Shown piece after piece: positions 17,235-26,415 of a DNA stretch of 36,479 nucleotides. Numbering within the stretch: the stretch's first letter is position 1; every line of letters starts with the position of its first letter. The notes beneath the pieces are model-generated. The model saw nothing but the letters and a program-made list of their open reading frames with translations, was not told where the DNA came from and made no database searches. Origin of the DNA: Pseudomonadota bacterium (GTDB taxonomy: Bacteria > Pseudomonadota > Gammaproteobacteria > Xanthomonadales > Xanthomonadaceae); contig JAFAFF010000202.1 in assembly GCA_023423605.1 (NCBI GenBank), positions 1 through 36,479 of the forward strand, in the 5' to 3' direction. Both the position numbers and the translations under genes were made by a program.

Positions 17235-17988
17235 CGCTCCGCAGCAGGGCAGCATCATCACCGCAGGGCAAGGGCGCGGCGGCGGCATCGACCTTCGCCG
17301 CCATGTGCTGCTGCCGCTGGCCGGCCTTGCCCTGGGGAGCTGGCTGCTGGTCGGGCTGCGCGGCGACCAGGCATTGGCAGCGTGGCTGTATGCGTGGCAG
17401 GGCCATGCCTGGGTGCTGAAGGACCATTGGCTGACCGAAGGACTCATCCACCGCATGGGACGCAATCTGTCGATCATCGCCGGCGTCTGCGTACTTGCCC
17501 TTGCCGTGGTGTCCGAGTGGAAGCCGGCATGGCGGCGGTTCCGCCGGCCGTTGCTGCGCCTGTTCGTTTCGCTGCTGGTTTCCACGCTGGTGGTCTCGCT
17601 GCTGAAGAAAACCACCGGCATGGACTGCCCCTGGGATCTCGTTGCGTTCGGTGGCAGCCGTGAGTTCCATGGGCTCTTCGAGCTGCGGCCTGCGGGCTTC
17701 AGGGCAAGCGGCTGTTTTCCCGCCGGCCACGCCAGCGCCGGGTATGGATGGCTTGCGCTGTACTTTTTGGCGCTGGAAGTGAAACCCGCAGCCAGGCATG
17801 TCGCGCTGGCTACCGGCACGGCGCTGGGCCTGCTGTTCGGCATCTCGCAGCAACTGCGCGGCGCACACTTCCTATCGCACGATCTGTGGACCGCCGCCAT
17901 CTGCTGGAGCGTGTCGCTGCTGTTGTTCCTGGCCTGGCCGCCGCAACCGGAAAATCGTAGAGCGGGGCTCTGCCCCGCTGCGCGGTAG
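17224..17988 (+). CDS. PAP2 family phosphatase, membrane-bound
   Basis: Integral membrane phosphatase of 254 residues of the PAP2 (lipid phosphatase / acid phosphatase) superfamily. Recognisable parts are LLKKTTGMDCPWDL in the place of the first phosphatase motif, CFPAGHASAG (a PSGH-like motif with the catalytic His) and RGAHFLSHDLWTA (third motif with His and Asp). Such enzymes handle undecaprenyl pyrophosphate, phosphatidic acid or lipid A phosphates. It overlaps the preceding gene by 11 bases and is likely co-expressed. A PAP2 gene also accompanies the mcr-1 gene on plasmids, an echo of the eptA pairing here. The last eleven residues are encoded by a GTAG repeat, which also supplies the stop. 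Confidence 0.87.
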   Translation: MRSDAPQQGSIITAGQGRGGGIDLRRHVLLPLAGLALGSWLLVGLRGDQALAAWLYAWQGHAWVLKDHWLTEGLIHRMGRNLSIIAGVCVLALAVVSEWKPAWRRFRRPLLRLFVSLLVSTLVVSLLKKTTGMDCPWDLVAFGGSREFHGLFELRPAGFRASGCFPAGHASAGYGWLALYFLALEVKPAARHVALATGTALGLLFGISQQLRGAHFLSHDLWTAAICWSVSLLLFLAWPPQPENRRAGLCPAAR

Positions 17989-18061
17989 TCCCCCAGCCGC
18001 GTAGAGCGGGGCTCTGCCCCGCTGCGTGGAAATGGCCCAGCCGGGCAGAGCCCGGCTCTAC
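17957..18061. repeat. Three GTAG palindromic (SMAG/REP-type) units
   Basis: Two direct copies beginning GTAGAGCGGGGCTC (17957 and 18001), each with AGCGGGGC/GCCCCGCT arms, and one inverted copy with AGCCGGGC/GCCCGGCT arms ending in CTAC at 18061. The first copy is read in frame as the tail of the PAP2 gene. The cluster may end the eptA-locus transcript. Confidence 0.88.
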
Positions 18062-18158
18062 AGAATGCCCGGTGCTGCATGCATGCCCTTCACCCTTGCC
18101 CACCCTGTGCTCACATGCCTGCCGCCTAGACTTGTCCAAGCCCGAAGACCAAGCCCCC

Positions 18159-18467
18159 ATGCCAGACACCGGCCTGTTCCATGTCGTCGCTTTCGACGCC
18201 GACCACCGCGAAGACCATTCCATCTCGCGGGTAAACGCGTTGACCATCCGTTGCCACCAGTGCGGCAAGCTCACCGCCTGGAATGCCGACAACCTGCAGC
18301 GTCTGGAAGGCGGCACCATCCTGGCCTGCCGCCACTGCCAGAACCGCCAAGCGATCAGCAATGCGCGCCTCAACGAGGGCCGCGTCACCGGCCACTCCGG
18401 CAGCGACCGACCCGCCAGCGGCGCGAGCCGCGGAATGCCGTGGCCGCGTCATCGCCCCAGCCCGTGA
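18159..18467 (+). CDS. Small zinc-ribbon-like protein of unknown function
   Basis: A 102-residue protein with two CxxC knuckles, CHQCGK (residues about 33-38) and CRHCQN (about 58-63), spaced as in a zinc ribbon. The C-terminal third is rich in Ser, Arg and Pro and looks disordered. There is no signal peptide or membrane helix, so it is probably cytoplasmic. The ATG at 18159 follows a short C-rich leader; a longer frame from 18072 is open but unsupported. I do not recognise a named family and infer no function. It stands alone between the repeat cluster and two other small genes. Confidence 0.65.
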   Translation: MPDTGLFHVVAFDADHREDHSISRVNALTIRCHQCGKLTAWNADNLQRLEGGTILACRHCQNRQAISNARLNEGRVTGHSGSDRPASGASRGMPWPRHRPSP

Positions 18468-18595
18468 GGTGGTTTCGTTGAAGCGGCAGGGACGCGAGGA
18501 ACATCTCCGTCGCGTGAAATGAACCTCACCGCATTCACACGCGTTGCGCGGCAGCATGGTGGACAGCTCCCGTCCAATGCTCTGAAGGAAAACCC

Positions 18596-18808
18596 GTGAG
18601 AGTCTTCAATATCGCCACCATGGCCCTGGTCATTGCCGGTGCGATCATCTTCGGCCTGGCGGGGCTGTTCCAGTTCGACCTCATCGCCCACATATGCGGA
18701 AACAGTGATACCGCGATGGGAAGAACACTTTACTCGCTGATCGGCCTGTCAGGCCTGTGGCAGCTGGCTTGGCTTGCCACCCACAAACCCACCGCACAGA
18801 TGGTTTGA
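18596..18808 (+). CDS. DUF378-like small membrane protein
   Basis: A 70-residue membrane protein with two helices (about 8-28 and 46-62) and the pattern ALVIAGAIIFGLAGLFQFDLIAHI...LYSLIGLSGLWQL, which matches DUF378 as I know it. The start is GTG at 18596, preceded by GAAGGAAAACCC with an AAGGA ribosome site. It ends eight bases before the DUF3247 gene and may be co-transcribed with it. Function is not known for the family. Confidence 0.8.
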   Translation: MRVFNIATMALVIAGAIIFGLAGLFQFDLIAHICGNSDTAMGRTLYSLIGLSGLWQLAWLATHKPTAQMV

Positions 18809-18815
18809 CCGCACC

Positions 18816-19097
18816 ATGACCGACATCATTGAACGAGTACACCGGGACCAGGAAACGATCGACCGCCTGAAGTCACTTCAGAAAGAGCTGGATGCAGAGC
18901 TCATCGTCGAACTTCATATGGAGGACGGCCGCGTCGTGCGCGGCACCGTGGTCGAACGGCCGGCACTGATGCAGTTCGTCGACCGCGAAGGCAATGAAGG
19001 CACGAACGGCGTGCTGCGTCTAGATTCCGGCGACGGCGCTGGGGAGCTGATGCTGATCGACGATATCGTACGCGTGGTGCGTGTCGGCAGAGCCTGA
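18816..19097 (+). CDS. DUF3247-like protein
   Basis: A 93-residue soluble protein. After a short N-terminal helix it has ELIVELHMEDGRVVRGTVVERPALMQFVDREGNEG-type beta strands (residues about 31-65) and ends with ELMLIDDIVRVVRVGRA. This fits DUF3247, a small beta-rich family I know from Xanthomonas. ATG 18816 (MTDIIERV) is preferred because it gives the family's normal length; the frame is open from 18774. No function can be assigned. Confidence 0.75.
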   Translation: MTDIIERVHRDQETIDRLKSLQKELDAELIVELHMEDGRVVRGTVVERPALMQFVDREGNEGTNGVLRLDSGDGAGELMLIDDIVRVVRVGRA

Positions 19098-19123
19098 AGC
19101 CCTTCCCCCGCCTCATCAGGGCA

Positions 19124-19965
19124 TTACAGCGTCTGCATCAGCGCATGGTGGACAGCAATGCCCGCCAGCGCGCCCTCCCCGACTGCCAGCGCGATGTTCC
19201 CCGATTTCCGGGCGCTGTCGCCACACGCAAAGACACCCTCTACGGTTGTCTGTTTCGCCGAATCGGTACTGATGCAGCCGGGATCCTCCAGTTCGCAGCC
19301 CAGTTGCTCCGCCAGTGGGCTGGCAAGGCGTCCCGCTGGCGGCACGAAGATCGCGTCCAGCTCTATGCGCCGCCCGTCTTCCAGCTCTACGGTCGCAATA
19401 TCGATTACGCGGCGGATGGGCGTCGACTCAACCGATACTTCGGCCGCTGCCAGACGCTCACGCACCTCAGCATCGTCGTGAGGCTCACAGAACAATGTGA
19501 CGTCGCCCCAGTCGGACAACACCACGGCCTGGACACCGGTCTCATCGTCGGCGCAGCTCAATGCACCGATCCGACCCTGCTGCAGTTCATATCCGTGGCA
19601 GTAGGGACAATGAAAGACACTGCGTCCCCAGCGTTCCTGCAGTCCGTCTATCTGCGGCAGTTCGTCCACCACCCCGTGGGCGAGCACCAGATACCGCCCC
19701 GTCCAGCACCCGCCCGAACGGCAGCGGACCGCGAAACAACCCTGCGGCAGTCGTGCGGCGTCGGCGATGTCGGCGGGTGGCTGGCCATCATGACCGATGA
19801 AGCCATGAGCATGACGTGCGCCCAGGTTGCGTGGACGGCCGCTGTCGATCACCAGAACCTGGCGGCGCGCGCGTGACAGCTGCAATGCGGCAGACATGCC
19901 TGCAAGCTGCCGCCGACGATGATGGCGTCGAAGCAGCGGATGGAAGGTTCAACAACCTGGGACAT
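19124..19965 (-). pseudogene. Thioredoxin-reductase-like FAD/NAD(P) oxidoreductase, frameshifted and with an internal deletion
   Basis: The gene starts at ATG 19965 with MSQVVEPSIRCFDAIIVGGSL (FAD-binding glycine motif), then shifts frame near 19903. Adding one C on the plus strand restores GGSLAGMSAALQLSRARR. The rest reads in the other register to the stop at 19124 and keeps the redox site FHCPYCHGYEL, a second-nucleotide-binding region, and the closing VEGVFACGDSARKSGNIALAVGEGALAG. Between PPADI and CFAVRC (near 19765) only nine residues remain where relatives have about 34, an apparent in-frame deletion of some 25 codons. The enzyme would have been a TrxB-like disulfide reductase of the short xanthomonad type. 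With both lesions it is probably not functional. Confidence 0.8.
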
Positions 19966-20155
19966 GGACGCGCGCCTTTTCGAGGGGAAAACGCTCAATG
20001 CGCCTGATCCAGAAGGAGGCGCAGCGGATCGCCTCAGACTGCGTGACGCGGCGTGGCGCAGTCGTGAATCCCTGCGGTTTCTGCGTCCTGCCATGGGGAC
20101 ACTGTGTTGATCTCACAGGTTGCATGCTGTTGATCCATACCTTCGGGAAGCTCGC

Positions 20156-20812
20156 GTGCGCCCTCGTTCGCCGTCATCGCCCCCTTCTCCGCCCCTCCAT
20201 CCCGCATCACAGCGCCGCGCTCGGCGGCTGTCAGCGGCATGGCGACTGCGCCGCTGGCTGCTGGGACTGTTCGGGTGGTTGGTGCTGACGGTGATGATCG
20301 GCGCACTGTGGAACAGCCCTTGGGCAGCGGCTCCGCGCATGATGTGGACACTGTCGCGGATGCCGCCACCGACAGCCTTACCGGTTCCGGTTGACGGCGT
20401 ATCCGCCCGCCAGGTCGCCGATACCTTCGGTGCAGCGCGTGGCAGCAGCCGCACTCATGCCGGAGTGGACATCTTCGCAAAGCGTGGCACGCCGGTGCGC
20501 AGCGCCACGCCCGGCATCGTTTCCAGCCTGCGCGAGGGCGGCCTCGGCGGGCGGCAGGTGTGGATCCAGGGTCCGGCGGGCCAACGCTACTACCACGCGC
20601 ACCTGGAGGCCTGGCGCGAAGATCTTTCGCGTGGTGAGGTGGTGGAGGCAGGCACCCTGCTGGGCTACGTCGGCGATACCGGCAACGCCAAGGGCACCCC
20701 GCCGCACCTGCATTGGGGCATCTACGGTGCCGACGGCGCCTACGACCCCTTGCCGCTGCTGCACGCCTGGGAGAACGAAAGATCCACCGCGCCCGCCAGG
20801 CCGGTGCGCTGA
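20156..20812 (+). CDS. M23 family metallopeptidase, membrane-anchored
   Basis: Peptidoglycan endopeptidase-like protein of 218 residues. After an Arg/Pro-rich cytoplasmic tail there is one membrane anchor (WLLGLFGWLVLTVMIGALW), then a periplasmic LytM/M23 domain. The zinc-site motifs are THAGVDIF (H...D), YYHAHLE and PPHLHWGIY, all present, so it should be an active enzyme. I chose GTG 20156 because GGGAAG lies seven bases upstream; a TTG at 20120 is the only longer option. It would cut cross-links in peptidoglycan during wall growth or cell separation. The cupin gene follows after 31 bases, and the broken oxidoreductase diverges 190 bases away. Confidence 0.87.
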   Translation: MRPRSPSSPPSPPLHPASQRRARRLSAAWRLRRWLLGLFGWLVLTVMIGALWNSPWAAAPRMMWTLSRMPPPTALPVPVDGVSARQVADTFGAARGSSRTHAGVDIFAKRGTPVRSATPGIVSSLREGGLGGRQVWIQGPAGQRYYHAHLEAWREDLSRGEVVEAGTLLGYVGDTGNAKGTPPHLHWGIYGADGAYDPLPLLHAWENERSTAPARPVR

Positions 20813-20843
20813 TCCGCACGCTGACATCGCCAGGAGACCTGCC

Positions 20844-21374
20844 ATGCATCACGAACGCCCTTCCCCTGCCACGGAGCCGGTGGCTCTGCTGCTGAAGGCC
20901 AATGACTGGGTACCCAACAATCCAGCGCTGCCGATACTGCACTACCGAGCCGCATTCGAAGCCGCGACCGCCGAAGACATGGCTGCCGCGATGGAGACGC
21001 GGTTCAACGACAATGGCTGGCCACCACAATGGCGCGATGGCATCCATGCCTACCATCACTACCACACCGCCGGGCACGAAGTGCTGGGCATCGCAGGTGG
21101 CCATGCCCGCGTGATGCTCGGCGGACCGGGGGGCGAAACGCTCGAGGTAATGCCCGGCGATGTCCTGCTGCTACCTGCTGGCACCGGTCACTGCCGGCTT
21201 GCCGCGTCCGCGGATTTTCTGGTGGTTGGCGCCTATCCGCCCGGGCAGCAGGGAGACATCTGCACGCAGTCCGCCTCGCCGGCCATGCTCGCTCATATCA
21301 GTGCGCTGGACCACCCGGAAACCGATCCGGTAGAGGGGCTGCATGGGCCATTGGCCCGCCGCTGGTCTCGATGA
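20844..21374 (+). CDS. Cupin domain protein, YjlB-like
   Basis: A 176-residue single-domain cupin. The first cupin motif lies in YHHYHTAGHEVLGIAGGHARVMLGG (residues about 70-95, with several His as metal ligands) and the second in PGDVLLLPAGTGHCRL (about 113-128). YjlB-type cupins are of unknown function. ATG 20844 follows AGGAGA at good spacing. It lies 31 bases after the M23 gene, so shared transcription is possible, and 169 bases before the molybdenum oxidase operon. I see no strong promoter in that last gap. Confidence 0.82.
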   Translation: MHHERPSPATEPVALLLKANDWVPNNPALPILHYRAAFEAATAEDMAAAMETRFNDNGWPPQWRDGIHAYHHYHTAGHEVLGIAGGHARVMLGGPGGETLEVMPGDVLLLPAGTGHCRLAASADFLVVGAYPPGQQGDICTQSASPAMLAHISALDHPETDPVEGLHGPLARRWSR

Positions 21375-21543
21375 ATCCGCCATCTGGCCCGCCGCGCCGT
21401 GCCGGTCACTGCTTGATTCACCTCCTCACCACCGCTGCACGCCCATGCTTGGAGTGTCGGTGTGCGCTACCACGTCACGCGCGGCCATCGATACCCGGAT
21501 CGCCAGTCCCCTCAGCCATGACAGCCAAAGAGGAACTGCATGC

Positions 21544-22188
21544 ATGAGCACTACCCCCGATTTCGCGCTCAGCCGGCGCGATCTGCTGAAGCTGAGCGCG
21601 GGCTCGGCGTCCGTCCTGGCGCTGCCCACCGCCATGGCTGACGCGCCGGGCACCCCGGAACCCGCACGCGCTCCGGTCATGGCCGATGTGTCCTTGAAGG
21701 TCAACGGCAGGCGCCATCGGCTGCATCTGGATACCCGTGTATCGCTGCTCGACGCCCTGCGCGAGCACCTGCAGCTGACCGGTACCAAGAAGGGCTGCGA
21801 CCATGGCCAGTGCGGTGCCTGCACGGTGCTGCTGGACGGTCGCCGCATCAATGCCTGCCTGACCCTTGCAGTGATGCATGACGGCGCCGAGATCACCACC
21901 ATCGAAGGGCTCGGCTCACCGGAAAAGCTGCACCCGATGCAGGCGGCCTTCGTTCACCATGATAGTTACCAGTGCGGTTACTGCACGCCCGGCCAGATCT
22001 GTTCGGCGGTGGCCGTTCTGCAGGAAATCAAGGATGGCATTCCCAGCCACGTGACGGCGGACCTGTCCGCGGCGACGCCGCTTTCAGGCGAAGAGATCCG
22101 CGAACGCATGAGCGGAAACCTGTGCCGCTGCGGCGCCTACTCGAACATCATCGAAGCCATCGAAGACGTGGGAGGCCATCGCGCATGA
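21544..22188 (+). CDS. paoA: Periplasmic aldehyde oxidoreductase, [2Fe-2S] subunit PaoA
   Basis: Small iron-sulfur subunit (214 residues) of a xanthine-oxidase-family enzyme that oxidises aldehydes to acids. The N-terminus carries a twin-arginine signal, [11 protein letters not shown] (residues 10-20), so the assembled complex is exported folded. The plant-type cluster ligands are Cys85, Cys90, Cys93 and Cys105; the second cluster uses Cys144, Cys147, Cys194 and Cys196. AGAGGA precedes ATG 21544. The stop overlaps the paoB start by ATGA. Electrons would pass from the molybdenum centre in PaoC through these clusters to FAD in PaoB. Confidence 0.95.
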   Translation: MSTTPDFALSRRDLLKLSAGSASVLALPTAMADAPGTPEPARAPVMADVSLKVNGRRHRLHLDTRVSLLDALREHLQLTGTKKGCDHGQCGACTVLLDGRRINACLTLAVMHDGAEITTIEGLGSPEKLHPMQAAFVHHDSYQCGYCTPGQICSAVAVLQEIKDGIPSHVTADLSAATPLSGEEIRERMSGNLCRCGAYSNIIEAIEDVGGHRA

Positions 22189-23141
22189 GAGCCTTCACCT
22201 ACGAAAAGGCCGGAACTCCGGCCGAGGCCGTAGCCGCCGCAGCGCGGCACCGTGGCGCGCGTTTCATCGCTGGCGGCACCAACCTGCTGGACCTGATGAA
22301 GCTGGAGATCGAAGCGCCGCTGCATCTGGTCGATGTCAACGGCCTCAAGCTGGACACCATCGAATCCATCGGCGATGGTGGCCTGCGCATCGGCGCGCTG
22401 GTGCGCAATACCGACCTGGCAGCCGATGCGCGCGTGCGCCGCGATCATGCGCTGCTGACGCGTGCCTTGGTGGCCGGCGCTTCGGGCCAGCTGCGCAACA
22501 AGGCCACGACCGCCGGGAACCTGCTGCAGCGTACGCGCTGTCCGTATTTCTACGACACCGCGCAACCGTGCAACAAGCGCCTGCCCGCCAGCGGCTGCGC
22601 GGCCATCGGCGGCGTCAGTCGCCAGCTGGCAGTCATCGGCACCAGCCCGACCTGCATCGCCACCCATCCCAGCGACATGGCGGTGGCGATGATGGCACTC
22701 GATGCGCAGGTGGAAACGCTGCGTCCGGATGGCAGCTCGCGCACCCTTCCGCTTGGCGGGCTGTACCGCCCGCCCGGCTCCACGCCCCACATTGAAACGG
22801 TGCTCGACGCTGGCGAGCTGATTTCCGCCGTCGTCCTGCCACGGCCGCTCGGCGGCACCCATATCTACCGCAAAGTGCGTGACCGCGCGTCCTATGCGTT
22901 CGCGCTGGTATCGGTGGCCGCTGTGATCCGCGCCGATGGCACTGGCCGTGTCGCGCTCGGTGGGGTGGCCTACAAGCCCTGGCGCAGCGACGCCGCCGAC
23001 GCGCTGTTGCCGCAGGGCGCAGGCGCGGTCATGGCCAGCCTGCTGCAAGGAGCCACGCCGACGTCGGACAACCACTTCAAGGTCCAGCTTGCCGAACGCA
23101 CGCTGGCCTCGGTGCTGCTGCAGGCGAGGAACACAGCATGA
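22185..23141 (+). CDS. paoB: Aldehyde oxidoreductase FAD-binding subunit PaoB
   Basis: Middle subunit of 318 residues with the FAD-binding fold: [13 protein letters not shown] (27-39) and [13 protein letters not shown] (107-119). Four cysteines, 119, 129, 138 and 157, sit where E. coli PaoB binds its extra [4Fe-4S] cluster, which sets it apart from ordinary xanthine dehydrogenase medium subunits. It has no signal of its own and would be carried out by the Tat signal of PaoA. Both ends overlap the neighbouring genes by ATGA. Confidence 0.95.
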   Translation: MRAFTYEKAGTPAEAVAAAARHRGARFIAGGTNLLDLMKLEIEAPLHLVDVNGLKLDTIESIGDGGLRIGALVRNTDLAADARVRRDHALLTRALVAGASGQLRNKATTAGNLLQRTRCPYFYDTAQPCNKRLPASGCAAIGGVSRQLAVIGTSPTCIATHPSDMAVAMMALDAQVETLRPDGSSRTLPLGGLYRPPGSTPHIETVLDAGELISAVVLPRPLGGTHIYRKVRDRASYAFALVSVAAVIRADGTGRVALGGVAYKPWRSDAADALLPQGAGAVMASLLQGATPTSDNHFKVQLAERTLASVLLQARNTA

Positions 23142-25336
23142 AATTCGACACACCCGCGGACCGCAATCCCATCGACCAGTTGAAGGTGGTCGGCCAGCCG
23201 CACGACCGCATCGACGGCCCGCTGAAGACCACCGGTCACGCGCCCTATGCCTACGAACGCCACGATATCGCGGCAGGCGCGGCCTACGGTCAGGTGGTGG
23301 GCGCAGGCATCGGCAAGGGCCGCGTGGCCGCCATGGACCTGGACGCTGCACGACGCTCCCCGGGCGTGCTGGGGATCGTCACCGCTGACAACGCCGGCAC
23401 GCTGCACAACTCTGAGCGCAACGCCGCGCCACTGCTGGGCGGGCCGGAGATCCATCACTATCACCAGGCGCTGGCGCTGGTGGTGGCCGAGACCTTCGAA
23501 CAGGCACGCGCCGCCGCCGATCGGGTGAAGATCCGCTATGCGCCCAGCAAGGGAGCTTTCGACCTTGAAGCGACCAGGGACGCAGGCGGCACGCTGCAGG
23601 ACACCGACCCGGATGCGCGGGTCGGCAACTTCGAAAAAGCCTTCGGCGAGGCCCCGGTCACCCTGGATGCCACATACCACACGCCTGACCAGTCGCACGC
23701 GATGATGGAGCCGCATGCATCGCTGGCCATGTGGGAAGGCGACCAGCTGACTGTGTGGACCTCCAACCAGATGGTGGCGTGGGGCCGCAAGGACCTGGCG
23801 ACCACGCTCGGCATCGCGGAGGACAACGTGCGCCTGGTGTCGCCGTACATCGGCGGTGGCTTCGGCGGAAAACTGTTCATCCGCGCCGACGTGCTGCTCG
23901 CCGCGCTGGGCGCGCGCGCGACCGGGCGCCCGGTCAAGGTGGCGTTGGCCCGCCCGCTGATCGCCAACAACACCACCCATCGCCCTGCCACGCTGCAGCG
24001 CATCCGCCTCGGCGCCACCGCCGAAGGCACCCTGACGGCCATCGGCCATGAGTCCTGGTCGGGCAACCTGCCCGGCGGTTCGCCGGAAGAAGCGGTACAG
24101 CAGACCAAGCTGCTGTATGCCGGCGAGAACCGCCTGGCCGGCCTGCGTCTGACCCATCTGGACCTGCCCGAGGGCAATGCAATGCGCGCACCGGGCGAGA
24201 CGCCCGGATTGATGGCGCTTGAAATCGCGATGGACGAAATGGCCGAGAAACTGGGGCTGGACCCGGTCGAGTTCCGCATCCGCAATGACATCCAGGTTGA
24301 TCCCGGCAACCCCGAGCGTCCGTTCTCGCAGCGGCAACTGGTGGAATGTCTGCGTTCGGGCGCCGAGCGGTTCGGCTGGGACAAGCGGTCGGCCACGCCC
24401 GCGCTGCAGCGCGACGGCCGTTGGCTGGTCGGCATGGGCATGGCCGCCGGATTCCGCAACAACCTGGTGATGAAGTCCGGTGCCCGCGTGCGGCTGGATG
24501 CCGACGGGCATATGACGGTAGAGACCGACATGACCGACATCGGCACCGGCAGCTACACCATCATCGCGCAGACTGCGGCAGAAATGCTCGGCGTCGAACT
24601 GGACAGCGTAACGGTGAAACTGGGCGATTCCCGCTTTCCGGTATCCGCCGGCTCCGGTGGGCAATGGGGGGCCAACAGCTCCACTGCCGGCGTCTATGCG
24701 GCCTGCATGGCACTTCGCGCTTCGGTGGCGCGCAAGCTCGGCCTGGACCCGGAAACAGCGCAGTTCAGCGACGGCCGCGTCATCGCGGACGGCCAATCGG
24801 TGAGGTTGGGCAAGGCGGCCGCCGATGGCGAACTGGTGGCCGAAGACAGCATCGAATTCGCGGAACTGCAGGAGAAATACCAGCAGTCCACCTTCGCCGC
24901 GCACTTCGTCGAAGTCGGTGTGGACATTGCCACCGGCGAGAGCCGCATCCGCCGCATGCTCGCGGTATGCGCGGCCGGGCGCATCCTCAACCCGAAGACC
25001 GCGCGCAGCCAGGTGATCGGCGCGATGACGATGGGGATCGGCGCGGCGTTGTCCGAGGAACTGGCTGTCGATACCCGGCTTGGCTTCTTCGTGAACCACG
25101 ACCTGGCCGGCTACGAAGTGCCCGTGCATGCCGATGTACCGCACCAGGAGGTGATGTTCCTGGAGAAAGCGGATGCGGTGTCTTCGCCGATGAAGGCCAA
25201 GGGCGTGGGCGAACTGGGCCTGTGCGGCGTCAGCGCGGCGGTCGCCAACGCGGTATACAACGCGACCGGCGTACGCGTACGCGACTATCCCCTGACGTTG
25301 GACAAGCTCCTGGCCGGCCTGCCCGACGTGGCATGA
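23138..25336 (+). CDS. paoC: Aldehyde oxidoreductase molybdenum-binding subunit PaoC
   Basis: Catalytic subunit of 732 residues that binds the molybdenum cofactor as the cytosine dinucleotide form. Molybdopterin-binding segments can be seen in [10 protein letters not shown] and [11 protein letters not shown], and the catalytic glutamate is Glu692 in [12 protein letters not shown], the same number as in E. coli PaoC. Length and gene order match the E. coli paoABC set. The substrate range is likely aromatic and aliphatic aldehydes. It overlaps paoB and the XdhC-family gene by ATGA at each end. Confidence 0.95.
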   Translation: MKFDTPADRNPIDQLKVVGQPHDRIDGPLKTTGHAPYAYERHDIAAGAAYGQVVGAGIGKGRVAAMDLDAARRSPGVLGIVTADNAGTLHNSERNAAPLLGGPEIHHYHQALALVVAETFEQARAAADRVKIRYAPSKGAFDLEATRDAGGTLQDTDPDARVGNFEKAFGEAPVTLDATYHTPDQSHAMMEPHASLAMWEGDQLTVWTSNQMVAWGRKDLATTLGIAEDNVRLVSPYIGGGFGGKLFIRADVLLAALGARATGRPVKVALARPLIANNTTHRPATLQRIRLGATAEGTLTAIGHESWSGNLPGGSPEEAVQQTKLLYAGENRLAGLRLTHLDLPEGNAMRAPGETPGLMALEIAMDEMAEKLGLDPVEFRIRNDIQVDPGNPERPFSQRQLVECLRSGAERFGWDKRSATPALQRDGRWLVGMGMAAGFRNNLVMKSGARVRLDADGHMTVETDMTDIGTGSYTIIAQTAAEMLGVELDSVTVKLGDSRFPVSAGSGGQWGANSSTAGVYAACMALRASVARKLGLDPETAQFSDGRVIADGQSVRLGKAAADGELVAEDSIEFAELQEKYQQSTFAAHFVEVGVDIATGESRIRRMLAVCAAGRILNPKTARSQVIGAMTMGIGAALSEELAVDTRLGFFVNHDLAGYEVPVHADVPHQEVMFLEKADAVSSPMKAKGVGELGLCGVSAAVANAVYNATGVRVRDYPLTLDKLLAGLPDVA

Positions 25337-26415
25337 ACCGGCAGCCATCGACCGCAATAGTCCAGGTGCACGACGCTGGCCTGGCCCGTGTGCTCGAAGC
25401 GGCCATGGACATCATCGCCGCAACGCCCGGCGATGCTCGCCCGGCACGGAAACCTCACGTAGAGCCGGGCTCTGCCCGGCTGTCGAACGAATCCCACGTG
25501 GAGCCGGGCTGGTGCACACTGGCCGTCGTGCTGGAGACCGCAGGATCAACCTATGCACGCGCTGGCGGGTCTGTCCTGTTCAGCGCTGATCGACACGTTG
25601 GATGGCTCAGTGGTGGCTGCCTCGAACCAGAGCTGCAACGCCGTGCATGCGTTGCAGCAACCACGTCGCGGCTCGACTGGCTCGATATCGATACCCGCGA
25701 CGATTCCGCCCTGTTTTCCGGAAGCGCGGTCGGCTGCCGCGGCCACCAATACATAGCACTGGTACCGCTTGCCGCAGTGCCCGGCTGTGCGGAGGTGTTC
25801 GCAGCGTGGCTGGACGGACGTGGCCCCCTGCAGCTGATGCTCGGCATCGACGGCGCGGTTCGTTTCTCCTGCGCCACCCAGGTGGCTGCGTGTTTGCTGG
25901 CTACGGAGCCGCCCGCCTGGCCAGCGGGCCGTCGGCAGTGGACATTGGAATGGACACCGCCGCCGCGTGCCTTGCTGCTGGGCGCCGGGCCTGAAGCCGC
26001 GCCGTTGGTTGCCCATCTGCAGGGTCTGGGCTGGCAGGTGCGCGTACTGGAACCGCGCACCGCCTGGCGCGCACGCTGCCCGGTCAAGGCCGAGGACGCG
26101 CTTTCCGAGGATGTCCTGTCCGGCACGCCGGTTCCCGATGCCGTGCTTGTGATGCATCACAATTTCGAGCTTGACCTCGACGCGCTGGTCCGGCTCACGA
26201 CAACCACCACGCCATTCATTGGCCTGCTCGGCCCGACGCGTCGTCGCGAGGATCTGTTCCTGCTGCTTTCCCAACCCCAGCGCGAATCGCTTGCCGTACG
26301 CCTGCACTCTCCGGTCGGCCTGCAGCTGGGAGGTCGCGGACCGGAGGCGATCGCGCTGAGCATCGCTGCCGAACTGCAGGCGTGGCTTCACGATCCTTCA
26401 CTGCGACGCACATGA
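25333..26415 (+). CDS. XdhC-family (PaoD-like) molybdenum cofactor insertion chaperone
   Basis: Cytoplasmic chaperone of 360 residues that would protect and insert the cofactor into PaoC before export. The XdhC/CoxI domain has TAGSTYARAGGSVLF and GWLSGGCLEPEL; the C-terminal Rossmann-like domain has RALLLGAGPEAAPL and VMHHNFELD, then FIGLLGPTRRRE. An oddity lies at residues 40-62: the stretch KPHVEPGSARLSNESHVEPG is encoded by a GTAG palindromic repeat (25459-25483) and a partial second copy (25498-25510), read in frame without a stop. The insertion falls between the N-terminal helix and the first conserved strand, a place where extra residues may be tolerated. ATG 25333 overlaps the paoC stop. 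Confidence 0.9.
   Translation: MNRQPSTAIVQVHDAGLARVLEAAMDIIAATPGDARPARKPHVEPGSARLSNESHVEPGWCTLAVVLETAGSTYARAGGSVLFSADRHVGWLSGGCLEPELQRRACVAATTSRLDWLDIDTRDDSALFSGSAVGCRGHQYIALVPLAAVPGCAEVFAAWLDGRGPLQLMLGIDGAVRFSCATQVAACLLATEPPAWPAGRRQWTLEWTPPPRALLLGAGPEAAPLVAHLQGLGWQVRVLEPRTAWRARCPVKAEDALSEDVLSGTPVPDAVLVMHHNFELDLDALVRLTTTTTPFIGLLGPTRRREDLFLLLSQPQRESLAVRLHSPVGLQLGGRGPEAIALSIAAELQAWLHDPSLRRT
25459..25510. repeat. GTAG palindromic repeat inside the XdhC-family coding sequence
   Basis: GTAG followed by AGCCGGGC/GCCCGGCT arms with a 3-base loop at 25459-25483, then GTGGAGCCGGGCT at 25498-25510 as a partial second copy. Same element type as at 13541, 17957 and 30175, but here within an open reading frame and in phase with it. 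Confidence 0.85.
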
